From Achromobacter pestifer (GTDB lineage Bacteria > Pseudomonadota > Gammaproteobacteria > Burkholderiales > Burkholderiaceae_B), in contig NZ_CADIJX010000003.1 in the NCBI RefSeq assembly GCF_902859625.1, forward strand, positions 310,001-374,000: a stretch of DNA of 64,000 nucleotides, read 5' to 3'. The position numbers and the translations under genes were made by a program. Every line of letters starts with the position of its first letter. The stretch's first letter is position 1. Positions 17,713 through 24,730 of this stretch are shown here, in pieces. A model generated the notes under the pieces. That model ran no database searches. It saw nothing but the letters and a program-made list of their open reading frames with translations, and was not told the origin of the DNA.

Positions 17713-18555
17713 TCAGTCGCCGCAGAAGCAGGCGATCGGCTCCTCCGCGATATCGAACAGGTCGCCCTGATCGGCGGCGAAACGCGCCAGATCGGCGTAG
17801 CTGGGGCCATCGGCGCGGAACCGTGCGCCGCTGGGCTTGCTCGCCAGGTTCAGGGACTCCATGCGAATCCACCACACGGCGGCCTCGGGCCGGGCCTTGA
17901 TGAGGGCCAGGCGCTGGCCGCGCGGCTTCAGGAAACACAGGTCGCAGTTGCCTTCGAGCGTGCGTCCGTTGACCGTGAGCAGATCGAGACCGAATGGCTG
18001 CGCCTGCCAGAAGGCGCCCACATCGCGCACGGTGACGCCGGCATCCGCCAGCGGCATGCACATGGTCTCGTGGGTCGATTCGGTGGAATGGCCGCGTGCG
18101 CGAATCTTGGCGACACGCCGCTGTTCGTCGGCGCGGATGCCGATCATCTGGTCCCAGTCCGTCCAGCCCAGATGCCGCAGGAAGCGGTGCATCGGACGTA
18201 TCTTCAGGCTGGTCGTGCAGCCCCGCGCGACGGGATTGGGCAGGTACTGGCGTTTGCGGATCAGGGCCTCGAAGGGTTCGCCCTGGCGGCTGGCGCGCTC
18301 GAAATCGACCGGCGTGAAGCCCGGCTTCGTGGACAGGTATTCGAGCCAGTGGATCGGCACCTGCCAATGCTCGGCGCAGTCGCGCACGAAGCGCAGCGTG
18401 GGCTCCACTTCCTTTCCGGTATTGGCGAAGCAGATCGCGGTATCGGCAGGCAGGCCGCCGTTGGCCTGCAACACGCGCCAGAGCATGTAGGCGCTGGTGC
18501 GCCCGCCCGAAAAGCTGATGCAGGTGGGCTGGGTGATCTTGAACGGGTCGTGCAT
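17713..18555 (-). CDS. PAPS reductase-like PP-loop enzyme
   Basis: 280 aa from the ATG at 18555. The PP-loop SFSGGRTSAYM lies near residue 14, as in adenine nucleotide alpha hydrolases and PAPS/APS reductases. Cys residues near the middle (ARGCTTSLKI) and a C-terminal group (GNCDLCFLK, later CFCGD) could hold an iron-sulphur cluster, as in DndC-like proteins. Standard sulphate assimilation is unlikely on an ICE. A role in DNA or nucleotide modification is possible, but no Dnd partners are present. It is followed directly by the XF1762-like gene. Confidence 0.75.
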   Translation of the reverse strand: MHDPFKITQPTCISFSGGRTSAYMLWRVLQANGGLPADTAICFANTGKEVEPTLRFVRDCAEHWQVPIHWLEYLSTKPGFTPVDFERASRQGEPFEALIRKRQYLPNPVARGCTTSLKIRPMHRFLRHLGWTDWDQMIGIRADEQRRVAKIRARGHSTESTHETMCMPLADAGVTVRDVGAFWQAQPFGLDLLTVNGRTLEGNCDLCFLKPRGQRLALIKARPEAAVWWIRMESLNLASKPSGARFRADGPSYADLARFAADQGDLFDIAEEPIACFCGD

Positions 18556-18651
18556 GCGGTCGTCTCCGGTGGCATGCCGGCGGGCTGGCCGGCGAGGCGG
18601 GCCGTGGCGGCCGGAGACGAACGCGCACGCGCGGCGATGGCCGTGGTGCGG

Positions 18652-18680
18652 AGAAAAGAAAGCCCCCGCTGCGGGGGGCT
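18652..18680 (-). terminator. Terminator after the DUF3085-like pseudogene
   Basis: AGCCCCC/GGGGGCT hairpin (18661-18680) followed in the sense strand by TTCTTTTC. It separates the broken gene from the PP-loop gene. Confidence 0.75.
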
Positions 18681-18706
18681 GCGAGGGCCGAGCGGGGGTT
18701 GCCGCT

Positions 18707-19060
18707 CTATGCGTGAGGCACCACCTCCAGCGACAGATGCGTGGCGGTGGCGGACAGCAGCAAATCGTCCGCGGTGTGCAGAATGCGAGTGAATAGGCCG
18801 TCCTTCGGGTCGAAGAACTCCGCGAAGTCATCGCCGCCCAGCTCGCGATTGGCGAGGTGCCACCAGCCATCGAACGGGTCGGTGTCCGGGTTGCAGCCGA
18901 CCGCGTAGGCCAGCAGCTTCTGGCGTCACTTCGGGCGGCGTTCTCCGCACTCGGCGAGGAAGTACACGCCGTGGTCCTTGACGAGGACGGCGCGGCACCG
19001 GTTGGCGATCGCCTCGGTCAGCACGGGGCGCAGGTCGGAGCCTTTGAATCGTAGTGACAT
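18707..19060 (-). pseudogene. DUF3085-like gene interrupted by an in-frame TGA
   Basis: The ATG at 19060 opens a frame MSLRFKGSDLRPVLTEAIAN...GVYFLAECGERRPK that meets TGA at 18928-18926. The same frame then continues in good coding style (RQKLLAYAVGCNPDTDPFDG...) to TAG at 18707. From memory, intact DUF3085 proteins of related ICEs read through this point with a Gly before RQK, so a single GGA-to-TGA change explains it. The whole would be 116 aa. It may be a true pseudogene or a base-call error. Confidence 0.65.
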
Positions 19061-19205
19061 GGTTGAATCTCCTGTGTGGAATTAGAGAAAGGGCTCTCCA
19101 CCCGGCTGGATGGAGAGCCCGTGGGCCATGTGACCGGATGGGCTGAAGCTCCGTGGCGGGGAGCCACGGGTCAGCCGAAGAACCGCCTGGTTGCGGTGCG
19201 AGGCC

Positions 19206-20018
19206 TCATGCCGGCAGCGCCTGGCGTTGCCGGGCCGCCTTCGCGTCGATCAAGCTCACGTCGATCAGGCGCCAGCGACCGTCGTCGATGAGCCGCTCCA
19301 GCACTCGGCCGAGCATGTCGAAATACACCTCGTTGTACCGATCGACCAATTCGCCGTCGCGGTGCAGTTCCACCATGTAGGCGTCGCCCGCGCGGTCGTA
19401 GAGCACCGTGACCCGGCCCTTGAACTTCGCGGTCGAGACCGTGAAGCTGATCGCAGGAGGCGTTTCGATGATCTTGGACGGCTTCGGATCGACCCAGGTG
19501 AAATCCCGGGCACCGGCATCGACCAGCATGTGGGTGATGCGCCGGAACCCGTCGGGCGCCGGCATTTCCTCCAGTTGCTCGATGAGCTGGCCCAGTTCCA
19601 TGCACTGTGGCTTGGGGATGGGCAGCTTGGCTGGTGCGGAGCCGAGGATGTGCGTCTTGACGGTGTAGGGAACGCCGTCAGACGTCATCTCCGTGCGCTC
19701 TTCCGGGGTGTCAGCGCGCAGGCCGTCGAAACGACGCCGTGCGTAGGGTTGGACATGCACCTTGGCGCCTTCGTTGGGAACGACGGTCACCAGGCTGGGA
19801 TCGAGCACCGCGAACTCGCTGGGCTTGAGCTTGACGACGATGGCATCGTCAGTGGCCGCGACCACTTTGCCGTTGAAGGGCTGGGGATCGATGGCGAAGC
19901 CCAGTGTCGAGGACTGCGGCTGATCATCGAAAACGCGGTACTTGTACGTGCGCACGTTTCGGGAAACGTGGCCCGCGACGAGCGAAGGCATCAGGGTCTT
20001 GATGAGTGAACGGTCCAT
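19206..20018 (-). CDS. ICE protein, 270 aa, paralogue of its upstream neighbour
   Basis: 270 aa from the ATG at 20018 (AAGGAGATTCCC upstream), starting MDRSLIKTLMPSLVAGHVSR. It aligns along its whole length with the next upstream gene (20315-21109). Shared segments include VHVQPYARRRFDGLRADTPEE, AKLPIP and the C-terminal LERLIDDGRWR. It is soluble with no recognised catalytic motif. It starts a transcription unit with its own structured leader. Function unknown. Confidence 0.7.
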   Translation of the reverse strand: MDRSLIKTLMPSLVAGHVSRNVRTYKYRVFDDQPQSSTLGFAIDPQPFNGKVVAATDDAIVVKLKPSEFAVLDPSLVTVVPNEGAKVHVQPYARRRFDGLRADTPEERTEMTSDGVPYTVKTHILGSAPAKLPIPKPQCMELGQLIEQLEEMPAPDGFRRITHMLVDAGARDFTWVDPKPSKIIETPPAISFTVSTAKFKGRVTVLYDRAGDAYMVELHRDGELVDRYNEVYFDMLGRVLERLIDDGRWRLIDVSLIDAKAARQRQALPA

Positions 20019-20039
20019 GGGAATCTCCTTGAGGAAGAA

Positions 20040-20079
20040 CAAGGGACTCCCAGCCCACAAGGGAGGGAGCCCTTGTGGG
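20040..20079 (-). promoter_or_regulatory. Bistable leader hairpin of the 270-aa gene
   Basis: A perfect ten-base stem CCCACAAGGG/CCCTTGTGGG (20054-20079) competes with CAAGGG(A)CTCCC/GGGAGCCCTTG (20040-20051 with 20065-20075). The two folds cannot coexist. It ends 22 bases before the start codon. Confidence 0.5.
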
Positions 20080-20109
20080 TGGCGTGGATGGACGCGGCGC
20101 GTCCGTGGA

Positions 20110-20200
20110 AAGGAACAGCCGGCGCGGCGAGCCGCACCGCAGTCTTGAAGGTCTCGACTGCCTGGGCATGCTGCTGGCAACGCCAGCGGACATGAGAACA
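20110..20200 (-). ncRNA. Three-hairpin leader element, copy B
   Basis: Stem 1 GCGGC/GCCGC (20124-20135), stem 2 GCAGTC/GACTGC (20139-20161), stem 3 CTGGC/GCCAG (20174-20186). Stem 2 differs from copies A and D at a compensated pair. Located after the terminator at 20262-20288. Confidence 0.6.
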
Positions 20201-20261
20201 GCGTGGCGTGGGAGTCGGCGTCAGTCGCCCGGAAATCGGCGATGCGTCGCCACCGCGTTCC

Positions 20262-20288
20262 AAAAGAAGAGCCCCACGGAGGGGGCTC
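20262..20288 (-). terminator. Terminator after the 264-aa paralogue
   Basis: AGCCCC/GGGGCT-type hairpin (20270-20287) followed in the sense strand by CTTCTTTTG. It lies 27 bases past the stop codon at 20315. Confidence 0.75.
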
Positions 20289-20314
20289 ATGGAGTGCAGT
20301 TAGCCGCGTTGGGG

Positions 20315-21109
20315 TCAGCGCCGGAGCGGGCCGCGACGAGGTAGGCGTTGCACGCGAATGCGTCGCCATTGCCCGTCATCGATCAGCCTTTCCAACGTCT
20401 TGCCGAGGTCGGCGGGGGACACGTCATCCACTCGCTTGATGAGCTCGCCATCGCGGTGCAGTTGGAACTCATACGACAGACTCCCGACATGCCACAGCAC
20501 GGTGACACGGCCCTGAAACTTTCTGGTGGACACGGAGAAGCTGATGCTCGGTGGCGTCCTGATGATGTCTTTGGGCGGAGGATCGATCCAGGCGAACTCG
20601 CCGGCACACGCATCCACCAGCAAGTGGGTGAGGCTGCGGACGCCGTCCGGAGCAGCCTGATGCTCCAGTCGATTGATCAAATCTTGTAGGTAGGGACAGT
20701 GCGCTTGCGGAATCGGCAACTTGGCCGGTGCGCAAGTGCGCAGGAGGAGAATATTCACTGCGTGCGGTAGTCCATCGGCGGTGAACCCGGTCGGTTCCTC
20801 GGGCGTATCCGCACGTTGACCATCGAAGCGGCGCCTGGCATAGGGTTCAACATGAACCCTGTCCCCCTCATCGGGCACATCGGTCACAAGCGTCCGGTCA
20901 AGGGCTGCGAAATTGGCTCGCCCCGTCTTCACGATGATGGCCTCGTCGGTCTTGGCAATGACTCTGCCCTTGAATGGATGCGGATCGAAATGGAGCCAGG
21001 GATACTGGGGCCGTCCGTTGTAGATCGCGCATTGATACGAGTAGACGTTGGTGGGTAGATGGCGCTTTGCGAGCGCCGGCATCAGTTCGTTAATAGTTTT
21101 GATGTCCAT
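20315..21109 (-). CDS. ICE protein, 264 aa, paralogue of its downstream neighbour
   Basis: 264 aa from the ATG at 21109 (AGGAGTCTCC upstream), starting MDIKTINELMPALAKRHLPT. Domain layout and length match the following gene (19206-20018); both contain VEPYARRRFDGQRADTPEE-like and LERLIDDGQWR segments. The leaders are also related, so a whole transcription unit was duplicated. It ends with a basic tail (RRGPLRR). Function unknown. Confidence 0.7.
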   Translation of the reverse strand: MDIKTINELMPALAKRHLPTNVYSYQCAIYNGRPQYPWLHFDPHPFKGRVIAKTDEAIIVKTGRANFAALDRTLVTDVPDEGDRVHVEPYARRRFDGQRADTPEEPTGFTADGLPHAVNILLLRTCAPAKLPIPQAHCPYLQDLINRLEHQAAPDGVRSLTHLLVDACAGEFAWIDPPPKDIIRTPPSISFSVSTRKFQGRVTVLWHVGSLSYEFQLHRDGELIKRVDDVSPADLGKTLERLIDDGQWRRIRVQRLPRRGPLRR

Positions 21110-21129
21110 AGGAGACTCCTTGAAGAATG

Positions 21130-21163
21130 CAAGGGACTCCCGCCTGCAAGGGGGTATCCCTTG
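21130..21163 (-). promoter_or_regulatory. Leader hairpin of the 264-aa gene
   Basis: CAAGGG/CCCTTG (21147-21163) competes with CAAGGGACTCCC at 21130-21141 pairing across it. It is the counterpart of the leader at 20040-20079. Confidence 0.45.
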
Positions 21164-21199
21164 AGGGTTGAGAGAAGTGGACGCAGCATGCGTCGAAGA

Positions 21200-21295
21200 G
21201 AACGACGACCAAAGCGGTGAATCCGCGCCGTAGCCTTGAAGGTCTGGGCTGCCTGGGGATGTCGCTGACGACATCAGCGGACATGGGCGCAGGGT
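21200..21295 (-). ncRNA. Three-hairpin leader element, copy C
   Basis: Stem 1 GCGG/CCGC (21214-21226), stem 2 GTAGCC/GGCTGC (21230-21252; one mispair in the sense strand), stem 3 GCTGA/TCAGC (21264-21278). Located after the terminator at 21362-21387. Confidence 0.6.
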
Positions 21296-21361
21296 GGCAT
21301 CGGAACGCAGCAGGTCGAGGGCGCAATCGGCATCAAGCGCCCACCCTATTTGTGGTAAGCA

Positions 21362-21387
21362 GAAGAAAAGCCCCTCGATGAGGGGCT
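21362..21387 (-). terminator. Terminator after the 237-aa gene
   Basis: AGCCCCTC/GAGGGGCT hairpin (21369-21387) followed in the sense strand by TTTTCTTC. It ends the unit that begins at 24273. Confidence 0.8.
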
Positions 21388-21412
21388 GTGGGTCATGGCG
21401 CTCGGCGAGGTG

Positions 21413-22126
21413 TCAGTCCTCGTATAGCGCCAGACCGTCGAGCACGGGCGCATCGGCATCGAAGACCAGCATGCGCACGTCAGCAAGGGCGGCCAGATGC
21501 AGGACATCGACCAAGGAGGGCGGCACGCCCTTGCCCAGATGTTCCTGCCGAAGATCGCTGGCTGTGATGCCTTCGATGCTCTGCAGGTTTTCTTCTGTCC
21601 AGGGTGTGGCGATCAGCTTCACGCCGATCGCCGGGCTGTATGGAATGCGGAAGGCGATGAACAGGAAGCCGGTCGGTGTGGCGATGTCTGCCAGTTCGAC
21701 CAGGTAGCGGCCTGCTTTCTCGGTGATGTGCACAGTGCTGATTTCCCAGCAACGACTGTAGAAGCCGGTCTCGAAACTCAGGCGCCGTATCACCTCGCGC
21801 GCAGCTTCTTGTGAATAGGTATCGCCGACATGAACGGGCTGGCCGAAGTCGTCTCCGGCCACCGCGTACACCACGGTTCGGACAATGCCTTCGGTCTGGC
21901 ATTGAGCTTCGAGTGCTTCAGGGATTTGCTGGCCTTCGGTAATCAGCGCAAAGTCGCTGCAAAGGATGCAGGGGAACTGAGCGACCTGATCGTCAGGAAG
22001 ATGGGCCTGGCTGGAATGAAGCGGCCGCCACACCGGCGGGCTGTCGTCCGCATAAGTGATGCAGAGGGTTCGGACAATGTGCAGGCCCTGGTAGCCGCGG
22101 ACAAAGGGATTGTTGTCGGTGGACAT
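21413..22126 (-). CDS. ICE protein, 237 aa, unknown function
   Basis: 237 aa from the ATG at 22126, starting MSTDNNPFVRGYQGLHIVRT. Two Cys (FPCILCSD) near residue 55 could form a zinc site. It ends with an acidic segment (VFDADAPVLDGLALYED). It may belong to a plasmid/ICE family of unknown function (I suspect DUF5983 but am not sure). Leader hairpin GCCGATCCC/GGGATTTCGGC at 22156-22180. Confidence 0.65.
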   Translation of the reverse strand: MSTDNNPFVRGYQGLHIVRTLCITYADDSPPVWRPLHSSQAHLPDDQVAQFPCILCSDFALITEGQQIPEALEAQCQTEGIVRTVVYAVAGDDFGQPVHVGDTYSQEAAREVIRRLSFETGFYSRCWEISTVHITEKAGRYLVELADIATPTGFLFIAFRIPYSPAIGVKLIATPWTEENLQSIEGITASDLRQEHLGKGVPPSLVDVLHLAALADVRMLVFDADAPVLDGLALYED

Positions 22127-22155
22127 GGGATTTCTCCGGCTAAAGGATAGGCGGA

Positions 22156-22180
22156 GCCGATCCCCAGCAGGGATTTCGGC
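22156..22180 (-). promoter_or_regulatory. Leader hairpin of the 237-aa gene
   Basis: An outer GCCGA/TCGGC and an inner TCCC/GGGA stem lie 30 bases upstream of the start codon at 22126. Confidence 0.45.
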
Positions 22181-22208
22181 CCCGGGGGAGATGAAGTGAG
22201 AAACCCGC

Positions 22209-22940
22209 TCAGAGGGAGCGGTGGGGTGCGGTGTTGGCCAGCAGCCGTTCTGTCAGCCGCAGGCGTAGCGATTCACGGGTGCGTTCGTCGTGGATGCTCT
22301 CGAGCCAGCCCGACGCTTCGAGCGCGAGCCGGGCGGCCGCCTCGTCAAGGTCGCCGGCCAGGAGCGCCTTGCGCAGGTCCTGGCCCAGGTATATGGCTTG
22401 GCTCGAATCGCCGTAGAGTGTGACCTCCCGACTGAGGAAGCAGCCGTGGCCGCCGAACTCGAACAATCGTGGCTTGCTGCAGTGCCAGCAGCCCTCGAAC
22501 TCGACGGCGATCAGACGGTGACCATCATCGAAGGCGGTGGCGATCACGAACAGGGCTTCAAGGTCCGCCTCGTCTTGAAACCCGTGGTGTTTGATGAGGG
22601 TTTGAAGATCTGTGTCTTCCTCGGCACCGAAGTGCGAAGCGAGAAGATCGAGAACGACCTCGATCGACAGATCGCCGCCGCCTTCGTTGCTGTCGTCCTC
22701 CTCGCCCTCGTCGTCGCCCATGTCAGGCACCGGGAGGTCGAGTCGGGCGGCGAGCGCCGTCAGGTCGACCAGGACGTCGTTCCATTGCGGGACCCGGTAG
22801 TAGGAGATGCGGGCGATGTAGGCCTTCCCGTTGCCAGGATAGGTCGGGTCTAGCCTGAAGCGGCCGAACAGCGTGGAAATGACCGGCGTGACCTGGTCGA
22901 GCACGAGAACGCCGGTAGCGTCGAAGTAGTTGTTGGCCAT
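22209..22940 (-). CDS. ICE protein, 243 aa, unknown function
   Basis: 243 aa from the ATG at 22940 (AAGGAGCCACC upstream), starting MANNYFDATGVLVLDQVTPV. A very acidic stretch (DMGDDEGEEDDSNEGG) lies near residues 72-88. Further on it reads EFEGCWHCSKPRLFEFGGHG, with two Cys. The C-terminus is helical. Soluble; no family I can name. It is co-transcribed with its neighbours in the unit 24273 to 21413. Confidence 0.65.
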   Translation of the reverse strand: MANNYFDATGVLVLDQVTPVISTLFGRFRLDPTYPGNGKAYIARISYYRVPQWNDVLVDLTALAARLDLPVPDMGDDEGEEDDSNEGGGDLSIEVVLDLLASHFGAEEDTDLQTLIKHHGFQDEADLEALFVIATAFDDGHRLIAVEFEGCWHCSKPRLFEFGGHGCFLSREVTLYGDSSQAIYLGQDLRKALLAGDLDEAAARLALEASGWLESIHDERTRESLRLRLTERLLANTAPHRSL

Positions 22941-23046
22941 GGTGGCTCCTTGAAATGAAGGTGCGGAGCCACGTCCGAGCGGACGAGCATCCGCGCGGGG
23001 CAACCCGAGGCCGCATCGGACTTCGGGCGATTGGGATCGATGAGGG

Positions 23047-23511
23047 TCAGCCGGAGACGGGCACGGGCTGGCCCATGGCGCGCAGCAGTTCCATCAGGCT
23101 GTCGTGAACCAGCCGGTACAGGTCGTTGTAGTCCTGGCCGGTCGGTGCCTGGTCGTTGCGGATCATCATTTCGTCGGACTCGACCATGTACTTGCGCAGT
23201 TCGCGGACGATTTCCAACGGCGACCGTTCGTCCTCGTCGTTGACGGGCTCGCCGATCGCCGCGAGGACAAGATTGGGAGACAGGACATCGTCCTCGCCCT
23301 CGTACACCAAGGGCGTTTCGCCACGGCAGAAGGCTTCGACGATCTCGCTACCGATCGCGAACGGCGTCAGTTCATTGGCATCCGCGCCCTCGGTGTCGTG
23401 ATCGACGATGGCGACGCGGGGCAGCACGGATTGATTTGGCCAGTCCTCGACGATGAAGGCCTGGAGCAGGCCGCCCTCGAGAACGACGGCGATGGATGGG
23501 ATTCGGGGCAT
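23047..23511 (-). CDS. ICE protein, 154 aa, unknown function
   Basis: 154 aa from the ATG at 23511 (AGGAGCTACACC upstream), starting MPRIPSIAVVLEGGLLQAFI. The N-terminus looks like a small alpha/beta domain with a VAIVDHDTEGADANE strand-loop. The C-terminal half is helical and acidic. No recognised motif. It is preceded by the long hairpin at 23535-23578. Confidence 0.65.
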   Translation of the reverse strand: MPRIPSIAVVLEGGLLQAFIVEDWPNQSVLPRVAIVDHDTEGADANELTPFAIGSEIVEAFCRGETPLVYEGEDDVLSPNLVLAAIGEPVNDEDERSPLEIVRELRKYMVESDEMMIRNDQAPTGQDYNDLYRLVHDSLMELLRAMGQPVPVSG

Positions 23512-23534
23512 GGTGTAGCTCCTGTGAAAGTGAG

Positions 23535-23578
23535 GAGGGACACCGCCCCGAGGGGACGGATGTCCCTCATTGGGGTGG
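23535..23578 (-). promoter_or_regulatory. Long leader hairpin of the 154-aa gene
   Basis: An eight-base outer stem GAGGGACA/TGTCCCTC encloses a GC-rich inner stem CCGCCCC/GGGGACGG. It ends 24 bases before the start codon. Confidence 0.5.
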
Positions 23579-23608
23579 AAGAAAGGCGTCAGGTGTGCCG
23601 TGGCGGGC

Positions 23609-24001
23609 TCACCAGCCGCTGTAATGCAGCACCAGGTCGGCGATGACCTGGCGCCGTTCCAGATCCAGGCCGCCGAGATCGGACAGGCCTTCGAAGCCGC
23701 AGCGCTTGAGCATCGCACCGCCATCGTGAGCGTTGTAGAAGCTCACCATGGCAGCCAGGAACATGCGCTGTCCGCTGCTCAGGACACCCAGGGCATCGTT
23801 GATCATCGCCACATTCGGTCTCAGGTCCCACTTGGTGGTGGCACGCTGCAGATCCTCGCGTGTTCCTTCGCCGAACCACGCGGTGCCGGCGAGTTGCACG
23901 CCGCGTTTCCAGGCCTGGAAAAAGGCATTCGGCGCGTCGGCGAAATGTCGCCTTTCCGCCGCGATCTGATCAAGCATGTCTTGTGGCAAAGACAGTTTCA
24001 T
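23609..24001 (-). CDS. ICE protein, 130 aa, unknown function
   Basis: 130 aa from the ATG at 24001 (AGGAGACGACTC upstream), starting MKLSLPQDMLDQIAAERRHF. Mostly helical, with no known motif. It lies 20 bases downstream of the 83-aa gene, without the hairpin-rich spacer seen elsewhere in the array, so the two are probably translated from one message. Confidence 0.6.
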   Translation of the reverse strand: MKLSLPQDMLDQIAAERRHFADAPNAFFQAWKRGVQLAGTAWFGEGTREDLQRATTKWDLRPNVAMINDALGVLSSGQRMFLAAMVSFYNAHDGGAMLKRCGFEGLSDLGGLDLERRQVIADLVLHYSGW

Positions 24002-24021
24002 GAGTCGTCTCCTGGTAGGGA

Positions 24022-24273
24022 TCAGGGGTGGGTGCGCTGTTTCCAGCGGCCGTTCGCCAGTGCGCGGTCGGCCGCCTGTAGGGAGCGGAAGTACTCGATG
24101 GATTCGCGAGAGACCGGACCGTCGTTGTCGGCTGTACCGATGTAGTGGCCGGCGGCGCTCTGACGCACCTGTAGAGGCAGGCGCTTGTCCGCATAGATCA
24201 GGGCGAGATAGCCGACGGAGTCGGCACGGGCTTGTGCAACGCTCAACGGCGCCGATGTGGGTGCTAGGGACAT
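24022..24273 (-). CDS. Small ICE protein, 83 aa
   Basis: 83 aa from the ATG at 24273 (AGGAGAACC upstream), starting MSLAPTSAPLSVAQARADSV. It is the first gene of a five-gene unit whose leader contains hairpin 24296-24330 and the three-hairpin element copy D. No recognised domain. Confidence 0.6.
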   Translation of the reverse strand: MSLAPTSAPLSVAQARADSVGYLALIYADKRLPLQVRQSAAGHYIGTADNDGPVSRESIEYFRSLQAADRALANGRWKQRTHP

Positions 24274-24295
24274 GGGTTCTCCTGGCTGAAGGAAC

Positions 24296-24330
24296 CGGGA
24301 GCCCATAGCCCGACGGGCATGGAACTCCCG
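24296..24330 (-). promoter_or_regulatory. Compound leader hairpin of the 83-aa gene
   Basis: CGGGAG/CTCCCG encloses CAT/ATG and GCCC/GGGC stems. It sits 22 bases upstream of the start codon at 24273. Confidence 0.45.
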
Positions 24331-24374
24331 AGGGTTGGACACGAAGGCATCTGCGTCACGTGGACGCTCGTCCG

Positions 24375-24490
24375 CGATGCGATGCGGGGCGGACTGGTGG
24401 GTATCGCGGAGGGTCCCGCGGCAGCCTCGAACCCGGGCTGCTGGCATGGTGCTGACAAGGTCAGCGACGCATGTCAGCGAGAATCGGCCA
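24375..24490 (-). ncRNA. Three-hairpin leader element, copy D
   Basis: Stem 1 CGCGG/CCGCG (24405-24420), stem 2 GCAGCC/GGCTGC (24421-24441), stem 3 CTGAC/GTCAG (24452-24464). Upstream conservation with copy E (GATGCGA...GCGGACTGGT) extends the element to about 110 bases. Confidence 0.65.
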
Positions 24491-24557
24491 GGCGGCGGGC
24501 ATCGGTCATGCTGGAATGGGAAGTCGCCACCGCCCCGATTGCCGCAACCGTGAGACG

Positions 24558-24580
24558 AAAAAAATCCCCGCAGAGCGGGG
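24558..24580 (-). terminator. Terminator upstream of leader element D
   Basis: CCCCGC/GCGGGG hairpin (24566-24580) followed in the sense strand by ATTTTTTT. It is the second of two terminators between the GHKL gene and the next unit. Confidence 0.8.
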
Positions 24581-24693
24581 CTGGGTTAGGCGGACCGAGG
24601 ACGCGTGCGCGGCAGCTTCAGTCGGATCGGTGCGGCCGTCACGCCGGAATGGGGAGCCGCGTGCGCCCTATTCAAGAGCGGATGTAGCGAAAG

Positions 24694-24718
24694 AAAAAAA
24701 CGCTCCCGAAGGAGCGTT
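24694..24718 (-). terminator. Terminator after the GHKL ATPase gene
   Basis: AACGCTCC-ttcg-GGAGCGTT hairpin (24699-24718) with a UUCG-type loop, running into TTTTTTTCTTT in the sense strand. It lies 13 bases past the stop at 24731. Confidence 0.9.
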
Positions 24719-24730
24719 CACACGATGGGC

